From Pantoea eucalypti (lineage in GTDB: Bacteria; Pseudomonadota; Gammaproteobacteria; Enterobacterales; Enterobacteriaceae): a stretch of DNA of 64,000 nucleotides. A model generated the notes under the pieces. That model saw nothing but the letters and a program-made list of their open reading frames with translations, did no database searches and was not told the DNA's origin. A program made the translations under genes and the position numbers. How positions within the stretch are numbered: the stretch's first letter is position 1; each line of letters starts with the position of its first letter. Below, piece by piece: positions 27,580 to 37,258 of this stretch. Location: positions 1,426,001-1,490,000 of the forward strand of contig NZ_CP045720.1 of NCBI RefSeq assembly GCF_009646115.1, given 5' to 3'.

Positions 27580-30500
27580 TTAACGGATAGCGAAGATTCG
27601 ATCTTCGGCCAGTGCGCGTAATGGCTGCCGCTCGGCCACGGCACTGCCCCAGACGCCATCCACATCAAGGGTAGCCAGCGTGCTGAGCACAGCAGGGACC
27701 GAAACCGGACCGGCCAGCACCGCGATGTTACGCTGCGTTGCCTGGCCCTGAATAATGGTCAGCAGCATCTCATCCATCAGATTATTGTGAACGTTAGCAA
27801 CCAGTTCAGGTGCCAGTACCAGGTAATCAACTACCTCGTTACTCAGCAGAGTAAACGCGTCCAGATTTCGGCCAAAATGTTGCAATACGATACGGCAGCC
27901 ACACTGCCGCAGTTGCAGCAGTGCGGAATAGAGCTGATCGCCTTTGCTCAACACGCTGGCCGCAGGGAAAGCGAAACCACAGTGGCTTTCAGAGAGACCG
28001 GCCGCGACAAAGCGCTGACAGAGTTGCTCCACAAAGGCGGCATCACTGAGTATCCCGGCATCAAGCGGCAAAATCACCGGAATGCCTTTCTGATTGAGCT
28101 TTTCCACGTCGTGGCGGAAAAAAACCGCAAGAATATTGTTATCGAGACGACGTCGCAGCGTCTCATCGTGCAGGTTATTGCGCAGCAACGTCTCATCCAG
28201 CAGTAATCCATCTGCGGTTAACAGCTGTACATCAAGCAGCCAGATAAAGGCGGCCTGCGGGGTTTTGGGTGGCGCAACAGGCCAGGCGGGCAGTTCAATC
28301 TGCAGCGCATCAATCATCGCGGCATCCATTCCCTGATGGTTACCCGGCAGCGGTAAGCTATGCTGCTCATAAATCATCAGTCGTCCACGCCCACTGCGTT
28401 TGGCGTTGTAACAGGCGATATCCGCCTGAGAAAGGACGTCGCTGCTCTGACAGTTTTCTGCTGAAATTTGTGTCACTCCCGCACTGGCGCCCACATGATA
28501 GAGGCGACCCAGCCACTGGAAGCGGTAATCGTTGACCGCAGCGACGATGCGCTGCACCACGTCATGTGCCTGACCCACATCGCAATCAGGCATCAGAAGC
28601 GCAAACTCATCGCCGCCCAGTCGGGCCAGGAAGTCGCTGCTGCGCAGATGGTGCTGCATCAGATCGGAGAGCTCGCGCAGCAATGCATCGCCTGCGGCAT
28701 GCCCTGCGGTGTCATTGACCGCTTTAAACTTATCCAGGTCGATAAACACCAGCACATGCTGATGCTGATGTTCAGCGGCATCAAACAGCAGACGTTTAAG
28801 CTGAAGCTCAAAGCTGGCGCGGTTAGGCAGGCGGGTCAGGGTGTCGTGGAGGGCGCTGTAACTCAGGCGCTTCATCAGTTTACGTGATTCACTCACATCC
28901 TGAATAACCATGACGGCACCCTGTTCCACGCCCGCTTCTGAACGCAGTGGCGTGATGCTGTAATGAATATCGATGTGGCCGCCATCCGGGGTGTGGAGCA
29001 CCAGATCTTCAGCCAGACTGGGGGTGATTTTTTCCGGTGGCAACTGGCACAACAGCAGATTCTCCACTTTCGGGCCGTTACGTCCCTGAGTTATGTGCAG
29101 CAGCTCACTGAGCGGCTGCCCGGCAGCCTGCTCCTGTGACAAGCCACTCATCTTCTCCGCCACCGGATTCATAAAGGCGACACGCATCTCTTTGTCCGTG
29201 CTGATAACCGCTTCACCGATTGAGTCCAGGGTTATCGCCATGCGCTCTTTCTCCTGAAACAGCGCTTCGTTCAGATTACGAAGCGGGGTGATGTCCTGGC
29301 AGATCCCCAGCATGCGCTCAATGCGGCCCTCTTTACTCAGTAAACGGTTTGCCTGGGTGCGCACCCAGCGCTGGCCCTCGGCATTAACCACGCGATACTC
29401 CATGTGAAAAGCACTGCGCAGCTCAATCGCCTGTTGCACCGTCAGCGCAGCATACTCCCGATCTGCGGTATGCAGCAGATGGATCCAGAGGTCATAGCTG
29501 GGCGACTCATGAGAGGCGAGACCAAACAGGGCATACATGCGCTTGTCCCATAACATTTCACCGGTCAGCAGGTTCCACTCCCACACGCCAATGCCACCGG
29601 CTTCGTTGGCCAGCGTGATGCGCTCCATCAGCCGGCGATTCACCTGCTCACTCTGCTTCAACTCAGAGATATCAATAATTTGCGCGATAAAATAGAGCGG
29701 TTCCTGGCTGCCATCGCGCACCAGCGATACCGTGAGGCGTGCCCAGACAATCTCACCATCTTTACGAAAATAGCGCTTCTCAAACGTGTACGTATCAATC
29801 TCACCTTCCAGCAATCGGCTGGCATGTTGCAGATCAAGGCTCAGATCATCGGGATGCGTAATTTGCTGGAATGTCAGGCGTTTGAGCTCTTCGGCCGGAT
29901 AGCCAAGGATATCGCACAGCGAGCGGTTAACCTGCAGCCATTTACCCTGAGGCGCCACCAGCGCCATACCGATTGCAGAGTATTCCATGGCGTGACGGAA
30001 GCGGGTTTCGCTGTCGGTGATGTGGAGTTTTTCACGCCGGAACGCATCCATCACCAGCGACATAATGTGGCTAGGGATCAACACCAGAAGGAAAGGTAAC
30101 CAGCTGGAGACCGGGCCCAGCGCGCTGTTGTTGTTTACTACGCTGACCGCATCCAAAGCCAGCAGCATCGAGATAAAACTGGCGTTGATGAAGAACAGCA
30201 CAAACGCCTGCAGCTTGGGCAGGCGCACCGCGCACCAGAACAGGATTACGACAATAAAGGTAAAGGGCCAGGGCAGAAAACGCAGCGACAGATAACTGGC
30301 ACCCAGGGTCAGGAGCAGCGTCATCAACGTTTCTGGCAACTGCCTGCCCAGCTCGCTGAACTGGGCCCGTCGCAGCGGCCAGGGCAGCAGCAGCAGCATC
30401 GGGCCTAACACCAGCATGCCGATGATTTCTGAGATCACCCATGTATAAAAGAAGGGAAACGAAGCGTGGCCGCTGACCTGCAGCGTCCAGAGCGCCAGCA

Positions 30501-30921
30501 GGCCGCCCAGAACCGGTGTCACGATACCCACCGATAACACCATCCGGGCCCAGTCATGCAGAGAGTTCAGTGGCGCGCGCCGATCCAGCAGCGCGCGCAG
30601 CAGCATGCCACCCACACTGGCCTGAATAAGGTTTAACAGCGCGAATTTAATGTTTGAAAAGGCAGGTCCGATGATGATGGCGTTGGCTGCGGCGGTGCCC
30701 AGCACACAGGCAGTCAGCAGCAGGGGTAGCTGACGTGACGGACAGCGGAAAACCACCACAGTCATTAATGTCGTCGGGAACCAGAGCGGGGAGATTTTCC
30801 CGCTGACCACGATCAGTTCAAGACAGAACAGTGTCAGGACAAACACTATACAGCCAAGGAACAGCGCCGAAAGCCAGCAGTTTGGCGTGCTATTTTGCGG
30901 GGACAGGATCTCTATCGTCAT
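27580..30921 (-). CDS. dgcE: Diguanylate cyclase DgcE (YegE): MASE1-PAS-GGDEF-degenerate EAL
   Basis: This 1113-residue membrane protein is close to E. coli DgcE (about 1105). The N-terminus (1-300) is a MASE1 domain with about eight helices. Three PAS/PAC units follow (about 300-690; for example YSAIGMALVAPQGKWLQVNRS). The GGDEF domain carries an intact LGGDEFALL near residue 770 and an inhibitory RxxD (RSSD) five residues before it, so it should make c-di-GMP with product feedback. The C-terminal region (about 850-1113) has the EAL-domain fold pattern but no EAL or other metal-binding motifs, so it is unlikely to hydrolyse c-di-GMP. In E. coli DgcE drives curli and cellulose production; here it lies near the EPS genes. 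Confidence 0.93.
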   Translation of the reverse strand: MTIEILSPQNSTPNCWLSALFLGCIVFVLTLFCLELIVVSGKISPLWFPTTLMTVVVFRCPSRQLPLLLTACVLGTAAANAIIIGPAFSNIKFALLNLIQASVGGMLLRALLDRRAPLNSLHDWARMVLSVGIVTPVLGGLLALWTLQVSGHASFPFFYTWVISEIIGMLVLGPMLLLLPWPLRRAQFSELGRQLPETLMTLLLTLGASYLSLRFLPWPFTFIVVILFWCAVRLPKLQAFVLFFINASFISMLLALDAVSVVNNNSALGPVSSWLPFLLVLIPSHIMSLVMDAFRREKLHITDSETRFRHAMEYSAIGMALVAPQGKWLQVNRSLCDILGYPAEELKRLTFQQITHPDDLSLDLQHASRLLEGEIDTYTFEKRYFRKDGEIVWARLTVSLVRDGSQEPLYFIAQIIDISELKQSEQVNRRLMERITLANEAGGIGVWEWNLLTGEMLWDKRMYALFGLASHESPSYDLWIHLLHTADREYAALTVQQAIELRSAFHMEYRVVNAEGQRWVRTQANRLLSKEGRIERMLGICQDITPLRNLNEALFQEKERMAITLDSIGEAVISTDKEMRVAFMNPVAEKMSGLSQEQAAGQPLSELLHITQGRNGPKVENLLLCQLPPEKITPSLAEDLVLHTPDGGHIDIHYSITPLRSEAGVEQGAVMVIQDVSESRKLMKRLSYSALHDTLTRLPNRASFELQLKRLLFDAAEHQHQHVLVFIDLDKFKAVNDTAGHAAGDALLRELSDLMQHHLRSSDFLARLGGDEFALLMPDCDVGQAHDVVQRIVAAVNDYRFQWLGRLYHVGASAGVTQISAENCQSSDVLSQADIACYNAKRSGRGRLMIYEQHSLPLPGNHQGMDAAMIDALQIELPAWPVAPPKTPQAAFIWLLDVQLLTADGLLLDETLLRNNLHDETLRRRLDNNILAVFFRHDVEKLNQKGIPVILPLDAGILSDAAFVEQLCQRFVAAGLSESHCGFAFPAASVLSKGDQLYSALLQLRQCGCRIVLQHFGRNLDAFTLLSNEVVDYLVLAPELVANVHNNLMDEMLLTIIQGQATQRNIAVLAGPVSVPAVLSTLATLDVDGVWGSAVAERQPLRALAEDRIFAIR

Positions 30922-31084
30922 GCGGACTTCCGTCAGGGTGCAACGCTCCGCTACGGCGAATCAGGCACCAGTCATTCTCTGACTGCATGCTAGCACATTC
31001 GGCAAAGAAAAAAGGGGTGAAATCAATATTGCCCGTTATTCGGTGAATTGACGGGCACAGAGAAATTGATGACCAGCGTATTGA

Positions 31085-31699
31085 TTACTGGCGGAAAAGA
31101 TCGGCGCGGGTATAGGGCTTCTCCAGCCCCGCGAGGCTGGCAGAGAAGCGTTCCAGAAACTGTTGCGTCGTCGCGACACGGCCATGACCCATTAATAGAA
31201 ACGGCACTAACAGTGCAGCACCGATCTGTGGCCAGCTAAAGCCTTTGAGCGCGGTGCGGCGCTGAGAGATCAGAAACGCGGTACTCAACGTGAAGCCCAG
31301 CAGCAAACCGGTGGCAACCTCACTTTTCGAGTGAGCGTGGATGACCAGACGCGAGAACCCAACCATCAGAGGAATCAGGTAACCCACGCCAATCGCGGCA
31401 ATGCGCCATTTTGCTGACCAGCGTCCGGAAATCAGCCACAGCATCACTGGCCACAGGGTAGCGGACATCGCGCTGTGACCGCTGAAGCCGGTAAAATTAA
31501 AACGGGCACTGCCGATGCCAAACCCGAGAAACAGAATCTTTGAGATGCTGACTGTCAGGCCAGCCAGGCCAAAGGCCACAATCCAGTAAAAGACCGTAAG
31601 GCGGTTATCACTTTTCCACGGCAAAATCAGCGCAATAATTACCGCTGTCGGAATCAACAGCATGCTGTCGCCAAAATAGGTCAAAGTCTTCCAGTGCAT
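31085..31699 (-). CDS. PAP2-family phosphatase (membrane)
   Basis: This 204-residue protein has about six hydrophobic segments. Phosphatase motif 2 is seen as GFSGHSAMS (about 95-103), with the catalytic histidine. Motif 3 is SRLVIHAHSKSEV (about 128-140), fitting SRx5Hx3D except that Asp is replaced by Glu. Motif 1 (Kx6RP) is not well formed: a Lys and an Arg are present in KILFLGFGIGSAR but too far apart. Family members remove phosphate from lipid carriers such as undecaprenyl pyrophosphate or from phosphatidic acid. No gene lies at this place in E. coli, so it is a lineage-specific insertion between dgcE and udk. Confidence 0.8.
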   Translation of the reverse strand: MHWKTLTYFGDSMLLIPTAVIIALILPWKSDNRLTVFYWIVAFGLAGLTVSISKILFLGFGIGSARFNFTGFSGHSAMSATLWPVMLWLISGRWSAKWRIAAIGVGYLIPLMVGFSRLVIHAHSKSEVATGLLLGFTLSTAFLISQRRTALKGFSWPQIGAALLVPFLLMGHGRVATTQQFLERFSASLAGLEKPYTRADLFRQ

Positions 31700-31982
31700 A
31701 CCACTCCTGATGCATCATTCGGTCATCATGTCAGCGACACGCGTTCAGACAACCGCGCGCCGCACAGGCCATTTTTTTATAATATGGTGTGCTGCTAGTT
31801 TATCGGTGAAATGAGTGGCGTCCAAAGGAGAAAGTCTGAAAAGACGCCGGTGCCATTTTTCTGGCATCAAAAGGCCGAAATCCCTATACTTAGCGCGAAC
31901 ACACCCTCTCCATTTCGGCCCGTCCGCTGCCCGCGTAATGTGTGACCAGTGGCAGGCTCCAGTTATCAGGTCTTAAAAAAGT

Positions 31983-32624
31983 ATGACTGACAAGTCTCAT
32001 CAGTGCGTGATTGTAGGCATTGCCGGCGCTTCCGCATCCGGTAAAAGTTTAATTGCCAGCACGCTCTATCGTGAAATCCGTGATCAGGTAGGTGACGAGC
32101 ATATCGGGGTTATCCCGGAAGATGCTTATTACAAAGATCAAAGTCACCTCACCATGGAAGAGAGGGTTAAAACCAATTATGACCATCCGAGTGCGATGGA
32201 TCATGATTTGCTGTTGCAGCATCTGCAGGCGGTAAAAGCCGGGCAGGACATTGAGCTGCCGGTCTACAGCTACGTTGAGCACACCCGCACTCAGCAAACG
32301 CAGCACCTGAAAGCGAAAAAGGTCATTATTCTTGAAGGCATTCTGCTGTTAACCGATGCCCGTCTGCGCCAGGAACTTAACTTTTCTATCTTCGTCGACA
32401 CGCCGCTTGATATCTGTCTGATGCGCCGTATGAAACGTGACGTCAATGAGCGCGGCCGCTCAATGGATTCGGTAATGAGTCAGTATCAGAAGACCGTGCG
32501 TCCGATGTTTCTGCAGTTTATCGAGCCATCAAAACAGTACGCCGATATCATTGTGCCGCGCGGCGGAAAAAACCGTATCGCCATTGATATCCTGAAGGCG
32601 AAAATTAACCAGTTTTTTGAATAA
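31983..32624 (+). CDS. udk: Uridine kinase Udk
   Basis: This 213-residue protein (E. coli 213) phosphorylates uridine and cytidine with GTP or ATP in pyrimidine salvage. The P-loop GASASGKS lies at about residues 14-21, the substrate region is [12 protein letters not shown] (about 44-55), and the later [15 protein letters not shown] holds the lid arginines. The 283 bases upstream hold a TATACT hexamer (31885-31890) that may be its -10 element, though the -35 is poor. dcd follows 83 bases downstream, as in E. coli. Confidence 0.97.
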   Translation: MTDKSHQCVIVGIAGASASGKSLIASTLYREIRDQVGDEHIGVIPEDAYYKDQSHLTMEERVKTNYDHPSAMDHDLLLQHLQAVKAGQDIELPVYSYVEHTRTQQTQHLKAKKVIILEGILLLTDARLRQELNFSIFVDTPLDICLMRRMKRDVNERGRSMDSVMSQYQKTVRPMFLQFIEPSKQYADIIVPRGGKNRIAIDILKAKINQFFE

Positions 32625-32707
32625 CCCACGTCCATCCGGACGGGGTGCAGACCGGTGGCAGGCACGCTGTCACCGGTTCGCTACACTTATGCCATGGAGT
32701 TACCGCA

Positions 32708-33289
32708 ATGAGATTATGCGATCGCGATATTGAAGCCTGGCTGGACAATGGCAAACTGGCCATTGAGCCACGCCCGCCTGTCGAGCGCATTAATGGGGCA
32801 ACCGTCGATGTGCGCCTGGGGAATCAGTTCCGCACCTTCAGCGGCCATACCGCGGCCTTTATCGATCTGAGTGGCCCGAAACAGGAAGTAAGCGCGGCAC
32901 TGGATCGGGTCATGAGCGATGAGATCGTGTTGCCTGATGGTGAAGCCTTTTTCCTCCATCCGGGTGAGCTGGCGCTGGCGGTAACGCTGGAGTCCGTGAC
33001 GCTGCCTGACGACCTGGTCGGCTGGCTGGATGGCCGTTCATCGCTGGCGCGCCTCGGGCTGATGGTGCATGTGACAGCGCACCGCATTGATCCAGGCTGG
33101 CAGGGTCGTATCGTGCTGGAATTCTACAATTCAGGTAAACTGCCGCTGGCTCTGCGTCCGGGTATGTTAATCGGCGCGCTGAGTTTTGAACCGCTTTCAG
33201 GCCCGGCTGCGCGTCCTTATAACCGACGTGAAGATGCTAAATATCGGGGTCAGCAGGGCGCTGATGCCAGCCGTATCGATAAAGACTGA
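32708..33289 (+). CDS. dcd: dCTP deaminase Dcd
   Basis: This 193-residue protein has exactly the E. coli length. Dcd deaminates dCTP to dUTP, the main source of dUMP for thymidylate synthesis. Motifs seen are [12 protein letters not shown] at the start, [13 protein letters not shown] (about 110-122) for triphosphate binding, and [14 protein letters not shown] (about 131-144) with the catalytic Glu. The start at 32708 follows a GGAG seven bases upstream and matches the family; the longer frame from 32645 is not supported. asmA starts 12 bases after its stop, so dcd and asmA are probably cotranscribed. Confidence 0.97.
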   Translation: MRLCDRDIEAWLDNGKLAIEPRPPVERINGATVDVRLGNQFRTFSGHTAAFIDLSGPKQEVSAALDRVMSDEIVLPDGEAFFLHPGELALAVTLESVTLPDDLVGWLDGRSSLARLGLMVHVTAHRIDPGWQGRIVLEFYNSGKLPLALRPGMLIGALSFEPLSGPAARPYNRREDAKYRGQQGADASRIDKD

Positions 33290-33301
33290 TCTGAGGATGT
33301 A

Positions 33302-35125
33302 ATGAAAAGAGTGATAACCACGCTGGCCATCCTGTTAGTGGTGGTCGTAACGGGATTGAGCGCGCTGGTGCTGCTGGTCAATCCCAACGACTTCCGTACC
33401 TATATGGTGCAACAGGTTGAACAACGCAGTGGTTATCGCCTTGAGGTCAGTAACGATTTGCGCTGGCACGTCTGGCCTCAGCTCAGCATCCTGGCTGGGC
33501 GGATGAGCCTCACCGCGCCGGGGGCGACTCAGCCGCTGGTCTCAGCGGAGAACATGCGTCTCGATGTTGATCTCTGGCCTCTTTTATCCCATCAGCTCAG
33601 CGTCAGTCAGGTGTTGCTGAAAAATGCGATAGTGCGGGTAACGCCCGACAGTAGCGCGCAGCCTGCCAGAAATGCCCCTCAGGGTCCGCGTGATGCGGAG
33701 CCTGCCTCGCCATCCACCGGCTGGTCATTTGATATTGCTAAACTGCGGGTAGCCGACAGTCTGCTGATCTGGCAACAGCCAGGCGGCGACGAATATAATT
33801 TTCGTGACCTCAACATTACGATGGATCAGGACGCGAACAAGCTGGCGACACTCTCTCTGAGCACGACGCTGATGCGCAACCAGCGCAACGCCACGCTGAA
33901 TCTCAAAGGCCAGCTGGATGCTGCGCAATATCCGCACCGTCTTACCGGCCAGCTGCAGCAGCTCGATTACACCTTATCGGGCGCCGACATTCCGTCTCAG
34001 GGGATTAAAGGGTCGTTGAGCCTGCAGGGCGAATGGAATGGTGACCGGCAGCAGTTCTCCTTTAGTGGTCTGCAGCTCACCGCAAATGACAGTACCCTGA
34101 CCGGGCAGGGCAGTGGTCATGTGGTGCCGCCACAGCAGCTGGCGCTGGATCTGAAAGCCAGCAACCTGAATCTCGATAATTTACTCACCAGTGCGCCCGT
34201 TTCTGAAGCGCCTGGCGCGCAGCACGCCACCGTGGCCCGTTCGCCGGTGATTGCTGCGCCGCGTGAACGCACCAATGCGGACTCTCCTCTCAACGACATG
34301 GATCTGGCGCTAAAACTTCAGGCGAATAATGCGGTATGGCGCGGCCTCTCGCTGACTGATTTTACGTTAAATGCCCGCAATCAGCAGGGACTCATGACGC
34401 TGAACACCCTCAGCGGCAAGCTGGGTAATGGCAGCTTCTCGATTCCCGGCAGCATCGACATTCGTCATCCAGAGACACGGGTCAGCCTGAAACCGCAACT
34501 CCGGTTTATTCAAATCCAGCCGTTGCTGAAAGCGTTTGCACTACCGGAAAGTCTGCAGGGCAACCTGAGTCTTGACGGGGAGCTGTCCGGCGATACGCTG
34601 ACAGTCGAGGCGGCAAAGCGCAGCTGGCAGGGCAGGGCGACGATCAGTGCCAGCAACCTGAAGCTGGCACAGCTTAATCTCCAGCAAATGGTGCAGCGTG
34701 CTGTGGCTCGGGTCAGCGATAAGGTCAGCAGCCAGGATGCCGTAGAAGAGGGTATTGAGTCGATCAGCGGGCAGGTGGCGCTGAATAAAGGTGTACTCAG
34801 CTTCAGTGATCTCAATGGTAACGGTCAGAATCTGGGATTACAGGGCGCGGGCAAAGTCGACATGGTGCAGCAACAGCTGGATGTGACGCTGGGACTGAAA
34901 ATCAGCGGCTGGCGTGGCGATGATGCGCTGGTGAAGGCACTTTCCAGTCAGCCTATCCCACTGCGTATGTATGGCGGCTGGAACAGCCTGCAATATTCCC
35001 TGCCAGTGGATGACGTTCTTCGTAACCGTCTGCAGAGTGAGGCAAGGTCACGTCTGAATCAGTGGATTGATCGCCAGAAAGAGGGCGAGAACAAAGAGAA
35101 TCTGAAGAAAATCATGCGTCCCTAG
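33302..35125 (+). CDS. asmA: AsmA-family outer-membrane homeostasis protein
   Basis: This 607-residue protein (E. coli about 617) has one N-terminal membrane anchor (about residues 5-27) and a long periplasmic part. The N-terminal chorein-like region is seen in NPNDFRTYMVQQVEQRSGYRL, and the C-terminal AsmA domain includes GNGSFSIPGSIDIRHPET and NGQNLGLQGAGKVDMVQQQLDV. AsmA-like proteins are thought to form a hydrophobic groove that helps lipids reach the outer membrane; E. coli asmA was found as a suppressor of OmpF assembly mutants. A proline/alanine-rich stretch (about 115-140) is a variable linker. Its 3' end faces yegH across a shared hairpin. Confidence 0.94.
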   Translation: MKRVITTLAILLVVVVTGLSALVLLVNPNDFRTYMVQQVEQRSGYRLEVSNDLRWHVWPQLSILAGRMSLTAPGATQPLVSAENMRLDVDLWPLLSHQLSVSQVLLKNAIVRVTPDSSAQPARNAPQGPRDAEPASPSTGWSFDIAKLRVADSLLIWQQPGGDEYNFRDLNITMDQDANKLATLSLSTTLMRNQRNATLNLKGQLDAAQYPHRLTGQLQQLDYTLSGADIPSQGIKGSLSLQGEWNGDRQQFSFSGLQLTANDSTLTGQGSGHVVPPQQLALDLKASNLNLDNLLTSAPVSEAPGAQHATVARSPVIAAPRERTNADSPLNDMDLALKLQANNAVWRGLSLTDFTLNARNQQGLMTLNTLSGKLGNGSFSIPGSIDIRHPETRVSLKPQLRFIQIQPLLKAFALPESLQGNLSLDGELSGDTLTVEAAKRSWQGRATISASNLKLAQLNLQQMVQRAVARVSDKVSSQDAVEEGIESISGQVALNKGVLSFSDLNGNGQNLGLQGAGKVDMVQQQLDVTLGLKISGWRGDDALVKALSSQPIPLRMYGGWNSLQYSLPVDDVLRNRLQSEARSRLNQWIDRQKEGENKENLKKIMRP

Positions 35126-35126
35126 C

Positions 35127-35145
35127 GGGCGCATTCCCTGCGCCC
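35127..35145. terminator. Hairpin between convergent asmA and yegH
   Basis: GGGCGCA, loop TTCCC, TGCGCCC is a perfect seven-pair stem in the 30 bases between the two stop codons. It lacks a long T-run on either strand, so two-way termination is plausible but not certain. Confidence 0.55.
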
Positions 35146-35155
35146 CTGGCAGTGG

Positions 35156-36727
35156 CTATACCTCGTAATCTGCGTCAGGCTGCCGCAGGATTTCTACCTT
35201 CTGAATCCGATGATTTTCAACCTGCAGCGTTCGCAGCAGATAGTCACCCAGTTGCAACACTTCGCCTTCCTGAGGAATGTGTTGCAGCTTATCCATCAGT
35301 AATCCAGCCAGCGTATGGTAGTCACGCTGTTCATCCAGCGGCAATTTCACATAGAGCGCCAGATCGTCCAGTGGCATATGGCCGTTGGCAATCCAGTGAC
35401 CTTCACCCTGAATCTGTATATCGTAACGGGCGTCAATTTCACCCGCCTCATTCGGCAGATTGCCGGCGATGGTCTCCATCACATCGCTCAGCGTCACCAC
35501 GCCTTCCATTGAACCGAACTCATCCACCACAAAGGCAAAATGTGTATGAGCCTGACGAAACTGTTCCAGCGCCTGCAGCAGGGTCAGTCGCTCAGGAAAT
35601 ACCAGCGGTTGTCGGATAAGGGCGCGTAAATCGAGTGAATTGTTGTGCAGCGACTGGTGCAGCAGATCGATAACATGCACCACACCCAGTGGTTCGCTGG
35701 AGTGCTCGGTTATCAGAATGCGCGTATGCTGATTGCGGTCAAGGCGCGACATGATCTCAGCCGGATCATCACTGAGATCAATATGGTCGACGTCGTGACG
35801 CGAGGTCATGATGCTGTTAACGTGACGCTGACCCATGCCCAGCACGCGGGCAATCATTGCGCGTTCCTGGCGGTTAAAGAGCATACTCTCATCGCTGTCA
35901 GCAATCAGTGATGAGGTTTTGGCATCCAGCTCCGCCGGTTCTGCTGCCCCGCGCAACAGCCTTAATACCGCTTCCGCCGTGCGCTGGCGCAGTGGGCGAC
36001 CAGCCGACAGCACGCGGCGGCGATTAAAGTGTGCCAGCTGGTTAAGCGCTTCGATGACAACTGAGAAGCCGATGGCCGCGTAGAGATACCCTTTAGGAAT
36101 GACAAAGCCAAAGCCTTCCGCCACCAGGCTGAAACCGATCATCAGCAAAAAGCTTAAGCAGAGGATGACAATTGTCGGATGGTTGTTCACAAAGCGGGTT
36201 AACGGCTTGCTGGCGAGCAGCATCAGCAAAATGGCAATGGTGACAGCAACCATCATGACGGGCAGATCATTCACCATGCCCACGGCGGTAATGACCGCAT
36301 CCAGTGAGAATATGGCATCCAGCACCACGATTTGCGCCACCACCGGCCAGAATTTAGCGCCGCCTTTTTGTTGACCGGACGCCTCATCGTGTCCTTCCAG
36401 ACGCGCATTCAACTCTGTAGTGGCTTTAAATAGCAGGAAAATGCCGCCTGACAGCAGCAACAGATCGCGCGCACTAAAGGGGTGTCCGCCCAGCGTGATC
36501 CAGGGTTCTTTCAGGGTAACCAGCCAGGAAAGCGATGCCAGTAACAATAATCGGCATAATAACGCCAGCAGCAGTCCTATCACGCGTGCGCGGTCGCGAA
36601 GCGGTCCAGGCAGCTTCTCAACCAGGATGGCAATAAAGATAAGATTGTCGATGCCTAAAACCAGTTCCAGAACGATTAGCGTTACTAATCCCGCCCATAG
36701 CGAGGGATCTGCAATTACCTCCAGCAT
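35156..36727 (-). CDS. yegH: TerC/CBS/CorC-domain inner-membrane protein YegH
   Basis: This 523-residue protein (E. coli 527) has a TerC-type membrane domain (about 1-240) with acidic motifs [13 protein letters not shown] and [15 protein letters not shown] that are typical of metal-handling TerC proteins. A CBS pair follows (about 300-420), then a CorC/HlyC domain (about 430-520) with ending [16 protein letters not shown]. The role is unproven; metal ion export or regulation is suspected for the family. The start at 36725-36727 (MLEVIADPS) agrees with E. coli and has AGGTGA upstream; the longer frame runs into non-coding DNA. It is divergent from the EPS operon. Confidence 0.93.
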   Translation of the reverse strand: MLEVIADPSLWAGLVTLIVLELVLGIDNLIFIAILVEKLPGPLRDRARVIGLLLALLCRLLLLASLSWLVTLKEPWITLGGHPFSARDLLLLSGGIFLLFKATTELNARLEGHDEASGQQKGGAKFWPVVAQIVVLDAIFSLDAVITAVGMVNDLPVMMVAVTIAILLMLLASKPLTRFVNNHPTIVILCLSFLLMIGFSLVAEGFGFVIPKGYLYAAIGFSVVIEALNQLAHFNRRRVLSAGRPLRQRTAEAVLRLLRGAAEPAELDAKTSSLIADSDESMLFNRQERAMIARVLGMGQRHVNSIMTSRHDVDHIDLSDDPAEIMSRLDRNQHTRILITEHSSEPLGVVHVIDLLHQSLHNNSLDLRALIRQPLVFPERLTLLQALEQFRQAHTHFAFVVDEFGSMEGVVTLSDVMETIAGNLPNEAGEIDARYDIQIQGEGHWIANGHMPLDDLALYVKLPLDEQRDYHTLAGLLMDKLQHIPQEGEVLQLGDYLLRTLQVENHRIQKVEILRQPDADYEV

Positions 36728-36893
36728 GTCATGTTCACCTGAATATTTTAAATTGAGTTTTCTCTGATGATAGTGGAGTGCAAAGCCACGTACAAATGGC
36801 AGGGCAGGGGAGCGATGACCCAATCAAGGCGATATATCGTGCAAAATATGAACATATGAGTGTGACGTTTTGATTAAATTCACAGAATGCAGC

Positions 36894-36907
36894 AGAGAGT
36901 ATTCTGA
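36894..36907 (+). promoter_or_regulatory. Candidate RcsAB box for the EPS operon
   Basis: The 14-mer AGAGAGTATTCTGA matches 12 of 14 positions of the RcsAB consensus TRVGAAWAWTSYGA. It lies 615 bases before the first EPS gene. RcsA/RcsB activation far upstream of amsG/cpsA is established in Erwinia and Pantoea. The match is by eye. Confidence 0.5.
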
Positions 36908-37213
36908 CTCCTTTTTAACCCTGGATGAGATATTCACCTGTCGGGCTTATGCGATTTATCTCATCACGAGTATGGCATTAATCCTAATTTTGAAGAAAGC
37001 ATTGCACTGCCTGTCAGGCCTCAATACTAATCGCTGGTAGTCTTTTTCCTAAAATAGTCCAGGGATAGCGGGACCTGCTTGTAAACAAGCCAGTAATAAC
37101 TAGTATAGCAACAAGTTTGCAAACTCTGCCCCAGAGTCGTAATTCGCGAGCCTATTCGACATTAATCGCAATGTGACGAATGAGTCATTCGCCGGTGAAC
37201 GTCTGCACGATGC

Positions 37214-37235
37214 AATGCGGTAACGTTACTGCATT
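37214..37235. repeat. 22-bp gapless palindrome in the EPS leader
   Basis: AATGCGGTAACGTTACTGCATT reads the same on both strands except for one mismatched pair. It has no loop, which suits a dimeric DNA-binding protein better than an RNA hairpin. It ends 23 bases before the JUMPstart element. Confidence 0.6.
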
Positions 37236-37258
37236 ACGGGGATCAATATGAATGACGA

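Noticed and set aside
31811..31945. 44-codon frame upstream of udk
   Set aside because: It lacks a good ribosome site at the right spacing, has no recognisable motif and overlaps the likely udk promoter.
37078..37137. Cluster of short palindromes in the EPS leader as a CRISPR or integration site
   Set aside because: The units differ in sequence, are not regularly spaced, and no cas, integrase or tRNA gene is near. They are listed only as leader structure.
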